64,000 bases of DNA from Ascarosepion bandense (taxonomy: Eukaryota; Mollusca; Cephalopoda; Sepiida; Sepiidae), in contig JBBBDQ010001935.1 in the NCBI GenBank assembly GCA_037127315.1, positions 3,462,001-3,526,000 of the forward strand, written 5' to 3'. The translations under genes and the position numbers were made by a program. The notes beneath the pieces are model-generated. The model saw only the letters and a program-made list of their open reading frames with translations, did no database searches and had not been told where the DNA came from. Shown piece by piece: positions 21,099 through 31,463 of the stretch (its first letter is position 1; each line of letters opens with the position of its first letter).

Positions 21099-21314
21099 TG
21101 TCGTGATATAGCGCGAACACGTGACATACGGTTTACAATATATAAAGGGCTAATATCGGGTAGCGACGATGGAGTCGGCAGTTGACGGCTAGCACGGTAG
21201 TTGTCTACTCGACTCACTAATTGTTGCCACCCTACACCGACGTCTACTACTGTATCTACTGAAAATAAACGTATTATTTATATTTGTGTATTGTAATTTT
21301 TCCACAGTACAACA
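21099..21314 (+). mobile_element. solo LTR
   Basis: A 216-bp unit bounded by TGTCGTGATA and AGTACAACA, with a TATA box (tatataaag, about 21,141), an AATAAA signal (about 21,262) and flanks attca/attct (four of five bases match). This is the size and layout of a Gypsy-type LTR left by recombination. The orientation follows the TATA and AATAAA order. Confidence 0.7.
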
Positions 21315-21639
21315 ATTCTTCCTTAAACCCTTTCTGAAATCTATTGTTGAGTTGAAATTTAACGGTTTTCTATTTGAAAATTCTCATGAATCTTAATTCT
21401 TCGGTTAATGAGCTTATTTATTTTATTCCTCGACAATAAAATATCTGTAGATATTGACTATCGCGTTGTTAAATATTTGATCTTAACAACTTATAATAAC
21501 AAAATATTGCAATAAAAACATAAATATAAGTTCTGGTTATCATTACAAGAAGTGGATACAAATAAAAAGATTTGAAATTGACGAGTTTTTTTTTTTTCGT
21601 TTCACTGAAAAAGACGTTAAGCACTTTTATCTTCCTGCC

Positions 21640-21842
21640 CTAATGTAAGAACTGCAACCTTGAAACTTCTGAATATCGTTTCTTATGTCTTTGTGTATGA
21701 GCGTATCAAATTTGTTTAAAATCGGACCACTCCTTCTATAAAGCGATTTTTTCGATTATCGATTTTCGATATTTATCGGGGGTACCTAGACGCAAAACCT
21801 ACCTAAGAACACTGGCAGACGCTTATAGTACAACTGTGTAAA

Positions 21843-21850
<8 letters not shown>
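21640..21850 (-). mobile_element. Helitron fragment
   Basis: Minus-strand internal piece of the Helitron family: ttatcgggggtacctagac, cgattatcgattttcgat and agcgtatcaaatttg correspond to 30,400-30,600. Both ends are missing. Confidence 0.7.

Positions 21851-21888
<38 letters not shown>
21851..21888. repeat. (TA)n microsatellite
   Basis: About 19 TA repeats joining the Helitron fragment and the next inverted repeat. Confidence 0.95.
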
Positions 21889-21891
<3 letters not shown>

Positions 21892-21959
21892 GTATAAGGT
21901 ATGTATGGATGGAATAATATTCCGTATCCAAAGAAACACTATTCTTTAAAAAGTGCTCA

Positions 21960-22174
21960 ATACAAAGTAGAGCTAATAATATTTATTCAGAAATTATAAC
22001 ATGAATATGTTATAATATCACTACAAAAGTTGCTATTTTGTTTCGACACTTCTTGTGTCTTATCAACCCTTCAACTTGAAATAAACCTCCTCATGACTTG
22101 ATAAGACACAAGAAGTGTCGAAACAAAATACCTACTTTAGTTGTGATATTATAACATATTCATGTTAAAATTTC

Positions 22175-22180
<6 letters not shown>
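21960..22180. repeat. inverted repeat with hammerhead-like motif in each arm
   Basis: Arms of roughly 80 bp (about 21,979-22,064 and 22,097-22,180) face each other across a 30-bp centre. Each arm contains TTGATAA, stem GACAC-AAGAA-GTGTC, then GAAAC. The plus-strand core is at 22,098-22,122 and the minus-strand core is its mirror near 22,040-22,064. The core departs from CUGANGA at two positions. Confidence 0.6.

Positions 22181-22211
<31 letters not shown>
22181..22211. repeat. (TA)n microsatellite
   Basis: About 15 TA repeats between the inverted repeat and the next PLE. Confidence 0.9.
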
Positions 22212-22214
<3 letters not shown>

Positions 22215-22394
22215 GAAAAACATAAACATGTAGGTAATATCAGACAGATTTTGGTCAACAATACGGTGATCCTTACTCATACACACAGTAAGAGGAACCT
22301 GCAGATATTGGAGGCCATCTACATCAAATCTAAACAACCAACACTCAATAAAATCAACTTTAAATCCGGCAATAACATATTACATTGCATTTGA
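22212..22394 (+). pseudogene. PLE GIY-YIG endonuclease end, in frame
   Basis: Sixty codons read without interruption: SEKHKHVGNIRQILVNNT, VILTHTHSKRNLQILEAIYI, PTLNKINFKSG and a stop. This matches the C-terminal end of the GIY-YIG domain, including the conserved EA-IK-PxLN ending, and shows the frame that copy 1 lost. Everything upstream is gone, replaced by (TA)n. Confidence 0.7.
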
Positions 22395-22770
22395 CTACAT
22401 GGTTTTGGAGTCATTTCGCGCTATCACGCGGTGTGACGTCATAAAACCGCATCGCAAATTTAAGAACTGCGTTTATTATTTTTGGTAACTATTGCCGTTG
22501 CCAAGCGGAGTTTTATGTCAACACAAAATAAAATCGTCGGTGATGGTGGATTTTATAATATTTCAGTTTAAACAACCTCTTTGAAGATGGCTCATGTGAG
22601 CCGAAAGCTTAGAAGAAAACCAATAAATAATTATCCAAATGTTGGAGAATTTTTGTCTTTATTTTCAACCGAAATTAAAGCAAAAATACGACGTTTAGAA
22701 CGGCTCATGATTAAATATAATAGTCATTCATTGTCCCTAATATTTAACAGCATATATTTAGAAAAAAAAA
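22395..22770 (+). mobile_element. PLE 3' region, hammerhead-like core and tail
   Basis: Nearly identical to 13,636-14,000. The core has TTGAAGA (22,581-22,587), where C is replaced by T, stem GGCTC/GAGCC and GAAAGCTT. The downstream tail reads MAHVSRKLRRKPINNYPNVG ... NSHSLSLIFNSI before A-rich and (TA)n sequence. Confidence 0.65.
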
Positions 22771-22799
22771 ATATATATATATATATATATAAAACACAT

Positions 22800-22855
<56 letters not shown>
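22771..22855. repeat. (TA)n then (GT)n microsatellite
   Basis: A TA run at the PLE end, then about 26 GT repeats from 22,803. Confidence 0.95.
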
Positions 22856-23724
22856 CTATCCGTGTCTGTCATTCGTTTATGAAAAGAGATCTACACTGTA
22901 ACCTCTACACTCTACACAAAAATATTTTCTATAAATGCTGAGAATATATCGACAGAAAAAGAAAGAAAGAGGGAGACGATGAATGATAAAAACTGTCGAC
23001 AATTTCGAGACAATAGAGATAAATTTCCATTCTCATCCTCCTCTGTCCTTACATCTGTATTTTTTTTTTTTTTTTGGTCCCTGTTTTTGAACAAAAGAAT
23101 CATTTAACAAGTTCTCCAATTTAATCAACCGTGTAATATATGCAACCAGAACAGCTCTCTGAGAAACACGAGTTCATCAAAAAGAATTAAGTGGGTCCAT
23201 TCATCGGGTGATTCGGTCTAATTAGTTCTTTTAACACCCGTAACGGCAAGTAATTCAGGGTTCTTTCCATAACGGAAATGCCACCCACCCAGATTTATCC
23301 CTGTTCTTTATTATTGTGTGGTGTTTGGGATAAAATAATACAATGTGGTACGAAAAATACGCGTGGCTTCTCGCCTTTAGTGAATGTTTCTCGGTATGAA
23401 TTTGATGGCTATCATCTTCGACAAGCACAAACGAAAAGAGATTTTAGAATTGAATAGGGAGTTATTTATCTCCTTTGATTCTGATTGACCCAAAAGGGTA
23501 ACATCTGAAGACTATCAATAGCAGCTGACACTTTTAAAAACACATCTGAGATTCTCCATGCCAAATAATACTGTTTCAACTTCCACTATGTACATCGATA
23601 TATTCTTGAGATTGTCCGGGAAACGGTTGTGGTGAACACAAGATTGTCGATGTACAACTGATTTCGATTAAGGTTCATTTTTAATACTGTACACACCGAC
23701 ACATAACTGAACACCCATCCCCAC

Positions 23725-23727
<3 letters not shown>
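22856..23727. other. no gene recognised
   Basis: Includes a short poly-T at 23,061. No recognisable coding segment or repeat boundary. Confidence 0.5.
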
Positions 23728-23756
<29 letters not shown>

Positions 23757-23757
23757 G
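23728..23757. repeat. (CA)n(TA)n microsatellite
   Basis: Short compound tract directly next to the ribozyme end of the tRNA-hammerhead unit. Confidence 0.9.
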
Positions 23758-23761
23758 TCAT

Positions 23762-23805
23762 CCGCAGACAGATCTGTTTCGCTGTATCACAGCTCATCAG
23801 TACTG
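23762..23805 (-). ncRNA. type I hammerhead ribozyme, near consensus
   Basis: Core CTGATGA (23,794-23,800), stem II GCTGT/ACAGC around GAT (23,781-23,793), GAA then A of stem III, the palindromic stem III ACAGATCTGT (23,768-23,777) and C at the cleavage position (23,767). Stem I is CAGTA with TGCGG, with one A-G mismatch; the 51.4 kb relative has CCGTA, which pairs completely. All core bases expected for the family are present. Confidence 0.7.
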
Positions 23806-23975
23806 TTAGACAGCCGATTGCTTTTTACCCAGGATAGAAACCTGACCGAATTAGCGTCAGTCGGCAATTCTACCTCTGAGCTACGGGCGCTCGGTAGAAG
23901 GAGGCAGACTTTATAGCGTGTACATTATCATTATACACGCCAAATAGCTGAGAGTGTTCTAATTCATTGCTGAAT
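23762..23975 (-). mobile_element. tRNA-hammerhead SINE/retrozyme-like unit
   Basis: Read on the minus strand: a leader ending gaggcagacttt (rc), a tRNA-like segment with A-box TAGCTCAGAGG (23,873-23,883) and B-box GGTTTCTATCC (23,832-23,842), then directly a hammerhead fold (23,762-23,805). A Pol III promoter plus a self-cleaving 3' end would yield defined-length RNA that could circularise. Relatives are at 51,129-51,572 and 52,318-52,650. Confidence 0.7.
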
Positions 23976-23978
23976 GAA

Positions 23979-24039
<61 letters not shown>
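23979..24039. repeat. (TA)n microsatellite
   Basis: About 30 TA repeats lying between the tRNA-hammerhead unit and a PLE tail. Confidence 0.95.
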
Positions 24040-24040
<1 letters not shown>

Positions 24041-24530
24041 TAAACATATACTGTTAAATATAACAGACAATGAATGTCTATTATGTTTAATCATGAGCTG
24101 TTCTAAACATCGTATTTTGACTTTAATTTCAAGTGAAAATAATGACAAAAAGATCTTCAAAATTTAGGTAATTTTTTATTAAGCTGGTTCTAAGCTTTCG
24201 GCACACATGAGCCATTTCAGAGAGATTACAAGGACGTTAACACAAAAACATCCACCGTCAGCGACGATTTTATCTTGTGTTGACATAAAACTCCCCTAGG
24301 CAACGTCAACAGTTACCAAAAATAGCAAATGCAGTTCGCAATTGTGTAATGCGGGTTTATGACGTCACACCGCGTGAGAGCTTGAAATGATATCAGAAGC
24401 ATATATTTAAGCGTGATTCCAACAAGTGTGGCCCACTTGGATTCAATGCTGATGGCCTCCAAGATCCGAAGACTTCCTTCACCGTGTGCACGAGTGAGGA
24501 TTACTGTACTGTCGACCATATATATATATA
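24040..24530 (-). mobile_element. PLE 3' region, minus strand
   Basis: From high to low coordinates: the GIY-YIG end STVILTRAHGEGSLRILEAI (24,440-24,510, stop lost), UTR with cacgcggtgtgacgtca, a decayed hammerhead-like core (CTGAAAT, stem GGCTC/TGCC, GAAAGCTT, 24,195-24,220), then the tail LEQLMIKHNRHSLSVIFNSI and (TA)n. The GAAA is retained, but the CUGANGA element is mutated. Confidence 0.65.
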
Positions 24531-24534
24531 GACA

Positions 24535-24850
24535 GAAATGTCCGTCAAAGTTTCGGTCGATGGTCAAAATATTTGATGACGTCTCTTCATAGTTACTCTT
24601 TGATTTTACTAGTACTCCTTAGTATCTCTTGTTGAATTGTTGTTGGCTTTTTGGCATAGACCTTAATTTTGAGATGACAACAAATAAAGAAATCTAAAGG
24701 CATCAAGTCTCACGATCGTGATGGCCAATTGACGTCACTGTTTCGAGAGATGATGCAACCTGGGAACTTCTTATTCAATAAAGCCAAATGAATTTCTGTT
24801 TAAACGCCCATTTTCGTAATAGGTTTCGGTAACTTGAACACGTTGTTTTA
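24535..24850 (-). pseudogene. second mariner-like transposase relic
   Basis: Minus-strand peptide LLNKKFPGCIISRNSDVNWP followed by SRS-stop-DLMPLDFFICC and KVYAKKPTTIQQEI. The pattern FPG-RxSDVxWPxRSCDLxPLDFFLW-VYxxKPxTIQ belongs to a mariner-type DDE transposase C-terminus. The in-frame TGA sits where the family has cysteine. The aspartate before LMPLDFF is kept, and no N-terminal half is seen. Confidence 0.65.
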
Positions 24851-25073
24851 TTTTTCATCTTTTCCACGCTTAAAATTGCCAAATACTGAAATTGTTAAAT
24901 ATGAAAGAAATGAAAAAAAAATCATAAAATTCCTAGACATTATTTACATTTAAAATCTGTCCAAGTTATTGAAACATTTTCTATGCTTCTCACGAATTTT
25001 ATTCGCTGTTTGTATCGTTTCTTCGTTTCTTCTACTGAATAAACGTACGTGTCTTTTCAGCAATATATTTTGT
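24851..25073. other. unassigned
   Basis: AT-rich, with no recognised feature. Confidence 0.4.
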
Positions 25074-25720
25074 TTTTATAATCGTTTGACCCCAAGCAAG
25101 GCATTTTACTGCCACTGTTGTGCAGGGGGTTACAGAGGAGGAATGTTATGAGAAAGAGTGACAGGTAACAGAGAGTGTCAGGAAGTGGGTGAGAGAAAGA
25201 TAAGAATACTGATGAGAGTGGAATGGACGGAGAAAGGAGCATGAGAGAGAGGATGGAGGTTAAAGAGATAGGAGATGACTATTGACTTTACATTTAAATT
25301 CTAGGAGATTATAGCTGTCGGGAAAGCAAGTAAATGGAAGGGAATTACACAGGCGGGAAGTGCAAGAAAATAAGCTGCTGGAGTAGAATTTGCGTTTACA
25401 ATTTATCGGTGGAACCTTGCTACTAATTTTATGGTTTGAGGAAATTCATATATGGGGGTACCAGTGAGCTAAGTTCATCAGAGCAGAAGCCGTGAAAGTA
25501 TTTGTAGAAGAGACACAGGGATGCCGCACTGCGTCGGTGAGAAAGCGACTGTATTCTAGCTGCCAAGTCGGGATCGATCACATTGCAGATTCTCCGTTGG
25601 ATTTGGTCAAGGACACCTAGGTGGTTATCAGGAGCAGATATGGTAGCAGTATTCAATGCACGGGTAGATGGTAGATTTGTAGATATTGACACAAAGATTA
25701 AATTCAAAACTTCTAGGGAA
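25074..25720 (-). mobile_element. LINE-A 3' end
   Basis: Minus strand: FVSISTNLPSTRALNTATIS, then IQRRICNVIDPDLAARIQSL and SLCLFYKYFHGFCSDELSSL, followed by the UTR and terminus at 25,080-25,130. A frameshift separates the last coding block from the HGFCSDEL block. Confidence 0.85.
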
Positions 25721-26215
25721 CGAATGTTTTAATCCACTAGAATTAAAGACTACTGAAGAAGGCTTGGGATAAAAGAAGTGAAACGTTATATGGCTAACAA
25801 TCAACATTGATATTTTGAAGATTGTAGATGGTAGGAAAGCAAGTAATCAGAAGAGAATTAAAACTTCAACAATAAAACGATGGGACCTAATTGCCAATCT
25901 AGTAGTACGCTTAAATTCATGAGATCGAGATACCACGAAAGAGTGCTGATTAAAACAACTGCCATGAAATAGTTATAGAAAATATACAGGATGATGAGAA
26001 AATAACTGATATCGAGATACCCGGTCAGGACGGATAACATTACAAACCTTCTTTGGATTTTGAACCTCGAGATATATAGCAGGAGCCACAGACTAAATAT
26101 GGCGGCAATATTCAACGCACGGACGAATTGTAGATTTATAAATGTGCACGATGGATTTTGATGACAGTTGTCTGGCACGACATAGCTAAACAATTATATT
26201 AGACCTAGCAATTGA
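25721..26215 (-). mobile_element. older LINE-A relic
   Basis: Diverged minus-strand copy: PSCTFINLQFVRALNIAAIF aligns with the corresponding segment near 35,830-35,890. At 25,745-25,785 (plus) the string actgaagaaggcttggg...gaaacgt resembles a decayed hammerhead core and may be an unrelated insertion. Confidence 0.6.
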
Positions 26216-28860
26216 TTCAATATAATAACTTCACTTCATATCAGTAGAAAACGTGATACTAGAAAGGCACAATGAATTGTTATCCTAGATGTTAGGATCA
26301 GATATGGTGATGGAGAGCAAAAATAGTTATCTATGATAATTAAATGATAGCAATTTTTAGCGGAGTTAAAATTTACAAGTTGTTTCTTGCTCCAGTTAAC
26401 AACTGATTAAAGATCATTTTCAAGAATAGCTGCCATTTTTATTTTGTTAGACTTTGTATGAACACGAGAGAAAATAGTTGTATCATAAGTGTAATTACCT
26501 AATTGGGAATTGATGATGTCGGGGGGTCGTTATTAAAGTTAAAAGCAGCATAGGTCCATTGACCGGGCATTGACGACCTCCCCACCCAACTTAATTAAAA
26601 ATTATCTAGAATCGTGGCCGTTCAACTCAACCTTCAGTACTTTCTGACATGAGAAATCCAATAATTTTATTTGTTAATCTGTTTGTCATTTATGGGTTTT
26701 TGTTCCTTTTCAAATGTTTCTGTGACGGTGCCTAAAATCACGCAAGGCGTTTTATCTAAATTTTCACTTTCTAGAAAATGCTGCTTAAAATGGTAATACT
26801 AAGACTAATACTAATAATACTGCTACTAATAATAACAACTTTACCAGAGCTAGCTTTTGATTTTCTCACAGAATGCCATCATTGAATTGAGCGACTTTTG
26901 AAACTTATTCCATTGAAAGCCAACTTCTCTAAGATTCACATCGTGCGTTATCGCTGGTATTCTAGAAACAAGTAAAATTAGACAGGGTGAAATAATAAAA
27001 ACAAAACAAACAAAAAAACAAAAAAACAAAACAAGACTAAAACAAGAATAAATCCGTTACTTTCTGCGAATGTCTTGTGGTGATACCGAACAAAGCGAGG
27101 GACCGAATGTTTAAATTCTCAGGACCAGAAAGCAAATGACCAAAACTGGTCTTTGCGCACCCGGCTCTACGCATATGTTCCGGCAGAAAATAAAAAATTA
27201 ATTAAATATCAAATTAATTAAATATCAAATTTTCCTACGCGAATTTTATTTATCATCCAATGGGAAGCCCAGAATTAAATACGAGTGTGAATTCTCAAAT
27301 GACCTGCTAGGACCCACAAAGACGAAATAAAAAGCCGACTCAGAAAGCATCACCAGAGATGAGAGAGTGCGAGCATAATTAACACGTCCCTTGACCTCGT
27401 CAAGCGATCCACTATGCTACTTACCCGAGCAAAGGAGCGGAAACATCAAAGACATTCCTAACTGACAACGCTCACGCATACATACCCACATTTCGGCATT
27501 TACTGCTACGAACATTTTGACGTCCTTTGGACCCATCCTAAAACAAAAAATTTCTTTAGTTGTAAAAAAAAACCGTAATTGATATATGTGTATATATAAA
27601 ATGTTGTTTCTATACTCAATTTGATTTTCTTGTTTTATAACCCCTTTTATAACTTATAGTGGGATATCTAATAACGAGGCCAAATTCAGTTAATCTGATT
27701 TCAACACACAACGGCTCTTCACTGGAACGGATAACCCACTATAGTCTCACCGTGAAGAACCGTGCTGTGCAGACGGCAAAATCGTCTCCCGTAATCATCA
27801 CCTTAGCTGGATGGTTCAAATGAAAGAGAACACGTTAGATTTGGAGTCACGCAATTATCACTTTTTCCAATATTGAAGGTAGTTACCTTCTTAACATTTG
27901 TTTGAAGTAATGTGGAACATCGACACTTTGATTGTGTTATTATTTTCTCATTGAGTTAAATGAGTTAACAATTTTAATTGCTGAAAGTCTTCATGTATTG
28001 TAGTTTATCTTTTCTGGTGCAGATCTTAGACATCATGTATCGCCACTCCACGAGATTCGAAGAAGGATGGTCCTGGCTAAAACCTACAGGCTTTATTCAC
28101 CCGATGCAATAGTTAATCATTGATCAGATAGAATGGATGTCTTCATCTGATAGTTATTTCTTTACATCTTTGACGCCATGCATAACAGCCATAAAGTCTC
28201 CTTATTTAAGAACATGCCTCATTGTAAAAGCAATAAAAATAACACAGAGTGTAGGGGGCGAATTATATTTACGAGTCAACTCGGCGTAACTTGGTTCATG
28301 AAATAAGCTGGAAATAAAGTAAAATAAACTTTTGTTTATTTTCGTAAAAAATATAAAAGAATTATTTTTTGTACAAAAATGTAGTTGTCCGTAAAGCTGT
28401 AAAAAGGAAGAAAGAAAGGAACTGGGAATGTGAGAGGGAAAGGAAGGACGATGTGTTGTGAGCGAGATGAGAGAAAGAGAGGGTGAAAGAACGTTCACTG
28501 ATACGTGATACTGCCTGCTGTGTGAACTGCTGAATTCTCTATGTGTGTGTGCTCTAAGCTATCCGTGTGCCCCTCTGTAGTTTGAGCTAGCTCTAGCGTT
28601 GAAAGTTTCTGCTTCCCTTTTATCTTGATGATGAAGATCCGGGAGATCAAAAAGTGTGTTTCTTATGTCGAGCCCTGATTGGTCGAAAATTCGTATTTGT
28701 GACCACGTGGTGTGCTTTCCACTACGTCCGAGCTTTTGGGTGCGCCGTCCTTGTTTTTGACCCCACAGGGTATGGTAAGGGGTGAATGCCCGCGCAATTG
28801 TATTTTTTGAGATACACGTGGTGTGAATTAATTTTTATTGTGTGTGTGTTGAGTTTGGAA
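26216..28860. other. long stretch without recognised gene
   Basis: AT-rich to balanced sequence with short frames only. 27,000-27,050 is an A/C-rich simple tract, 27,195-27,232 holds a 19-bp direct repeat (aattaattaaatatcaa), and 28,390-28,500 is GA-rich. Unique host intergenic sequence is possible. Nothing supports an exon. Confidence 0.5.
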
Positions 28861-29480
28861 AATAAAATAAGAAACAACACAAGAGTAAAACTAGTAATTA
28901 AATAATTATAGGAGAAATGCTTCATGTAAAAAGGCGACAACCTAAAAGATGAGTATAATATGGAGTAAAATAATAATAATGAATAATGTATAATAATGAT
29001 AATAATAATGTATAATAATGATAATAATAAATAATAATGATAATAAATATATAAAATATATAAAATAAATAATAATAATAATGATAATAATAATGATAAT
29101 AATGATAATAATAAATAATAATGATAATAATAATGTATAATAATGATAATAATAAATAATAATGAAATAATTATAAGCAAAATGCTTCTTCTAAAAAGCG
29201 ACAATAACAAGATGAGGTAAACATGTAATAAAATAATTACAGGAAAAATTATTTAATCTATAAACCGACAAAAATCAGTTTATGTAAAACAAGTTATGAC
29301 ATAATTATAGCGAAAAAATATTAATACAACAATAATAAGACGGAATAAAACTAGTAATTAAATAATTATTGGGAAAATGCTTTATTCAGAAACAAAAATA
29401 ATGAGATGTGTGAAATAATGAAACAATTATTAAAAAAGCATCATCTAAAAAGCGACAATAATAAAATGGATTAAGATTAG
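28861..29480. repeat. old AT-rich tandem array, left part
   Basis: Degenerate units of roughly 65-80 bp built on taattaaataattata-gg-aaaatgctt then ctaaaaagcgacaataataa and gatg. Within it 28,970-29,165 has expanded into an (ATAATGATA)n-type microsatellite. The array resumes at 30,834 after two transposon insertions. Confidence 0.65.
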
Positions 29481-30250
29481 AGCGGAACTGAAAGAGACTA
29501 ACCACCATTTTTAAATTTGTTGTTTTTCCTTTTTTCTTTTTGACTGTTTCAGCACAGTTTGATCGATTATTACATAAGGCTTCCGATTATCAACAACAAT
29601 TTAGAAAAAATTCAATATTTAAATAATATTAGTGGGGGCTCAGTTTCTCATGCAACGTTATAGTAAATCTGTCCTCCATTTTGGAACCACTCGCTTTGGG
29701 AAAGCTTTCTGTTGGTCTTTTTGGGACGAGTTGTTGCTCTTGTTTTTGTCTTTTTCAAGTTTTTTCAATTCTTACGATGGAAACTCCAAGAATGGCTTTA
29801 TTCAAAAATTTCGCAAACGATTCAGTTATTGAATATGCGCAAGCAAAAAATTTAATTGCACAGGATCGATTTACTATAAGGTTTATGAAAAACTGAGCCC
29901 TCTGTAAAATTGTTTAAATATTGAAATTTTTACAAATTTCTTTTGACAATCGGAAAATTTAATCGATAAGGTTGCACTGAAAAAAATCATCAAAATTACA
30001 GGTGGTGGTAATGTACCGGCGAGTGGTTCTAAAATGAAGTATCGTTTTACTATAATGTTGTATGAAAAACTGAGCCCCCCGCCCCCTACAATTGTTTAAA
30101 TATTGAAATTTGTCCCAATTATTATTATTTTTTTTTTTTGTCAGTCGGAAAGTTTAGGGTGTAATCGAAATGATTGCACTGAAAAAAATGAAAAAGAAAA
30201 GAAGAAAAACAACAAATTTACAGGTAGTGGTCGTCTCCTTCAGGTCTGCC
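29481..30250. mobile_element. long-TIR DNA element, copy 2
   Basis: Ends AGCGGAACTGAAAGAG and CTTCAGGTCTGCC correspond to the TIRs of 10,150-10,945. The internal segment around 29,650-29,890 matches 10,540-10,790. No clear 8-bp duplication remains. It sits inside the AT-rich array. Confidence 0.7.
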
Positions 30251-30261
30251 AAAAATCTAAA

Positions 30262-30297
30262 TCTAATGTAAACTTATTTATAAATAGAACTTTGTCA

Positions 30298-30343
<46 letters not shown>

Positions 30344-30606
30344 GTCCGTTACCTATAGACTCCGAAACGGCTGAACCAATTTTCTTGAAAATTTACACAG
30401 TTGTACTAAAAGCGACTGCGAGTGTTGTTGACTAGGTTTTGTGTCGAGGTACCCCCGATAAATATCGAAAATCGATAATCGAAAAGATTGGGTTATAGAA
30501 GGAGTGGTCCGATTTTAATCAAATTTGCTACACTCATAGACAAAGACATAAGAAACGATATTCAGAAGTTTCAATGTTGTAGTTCTTACAATAGTGCAGA
30601 AAATCG

Positions 30607-30653
<47 letters not shown>

Positions 30654-30833
30654 CAAGATGCTTGTGCGTGTGTCTGTTTATCTGTCTGTATGTCCTTTAT
30701 ACAAATCCACAATTTTTATCCGATTCTCACCAAACTTCACACAAATATTCTTTAGGCTGAGTCTGAGCTCCAAGACCATGAATTAGTTTTAAAGCTTTCA
30801 TTACACCCGAGCAACGCCGGGCTATACTGCTAG
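30262..30833 (+). mobile_element. non-autonomous Helitron, copy 2
   Basis: TC start after A, CTAG end (30,830-30,833) before T, with the same CCCG/CGGG hairpin and CGATAATCG blocks as copy 1. It is shorter because the ttttgcttcgggtttgg section is missing. It contains a (GT)n tract at 30,301-30,340 and a (TA)n tract at 30,609-30,650. Confidence 0.75.
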
Positions 30834-31172
30834 TTTGAAATGAAGTAATTAGAGGGAAAATGTTTGAACTAAATAGCGAAAATAAGATGGAGTCAATCTT
30901 GCAATTAAATTATTATAGAGAAAATATTACTAAAAGCAACTATAATAATATATTATAAGAATAGTAATGAAAAAGTTTTTAAAAAATGCTTCTTAAAAGA
31001 GATAATAATAATAATTATTTGTATTGAAATAATTATTTGGAAAATGTTTTATTTAAAAATCAACAAAAATAGAGCAAAATTAGTAATGGAATAATTACAG
31101 GAAAATACGTAATCTCAAAAGCGAAAATAATAAGACGAAGTATGACAAGAAATTAAATAATTATAGAGAAAA
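30834..31172. repeat. old AT-rich tandem array, right part
   Basis: Continues the degenerate 65-80-bp units of 28,861-29,480 (aattaaataattatagagaaaat, agcgaaaataataagac). Confidence 0.6.
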
Positions 31173-31463
31173 TCAGTCAGTCTTTTAAGTGCCATACGTG
31201 ATACATGGGCGATCATGTCTCATAAGATATATGACTGACTGGGCAGAAGGTTGCCATTGCTTTCTGTAGTAGACTGGTTTCCAGCCAAGGCTACAGAACC
31301 CAATCTGTCCTGTTATTTTACCCATAACTGGAGGGAAGAGACGAATTAATACATTTCCCAAGGGTATTTGTGCGTAAGCGAATGCCATGAATTCAACTGG
31401 AATTCGAACTCGGCTCCCCGATTTCTCGTTCCGAGCCGATATCCAATGCACCACATCGCACAT
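31173..31463 (-). mobile_element. tRNA-derived SINE, full length
   Basis: Minus-strand copy with the 3' motif, clamp, body, B-box (gagttcgaattcc) and head (tgtgcgatgtggtgcattgg). Confidence 0.85.

Noticed and set aside
26216..28860. Host exons in the longest repeat-free stretch
   Set aside because: No frame with recognisable domain or convincing splice pattern could be found by eye.
28722..29210. 162-codon minus-strand frame
   Set aside because: Y/I/L-rich translation of an (ATA/ATG)n microsatellite; no start context or domain.
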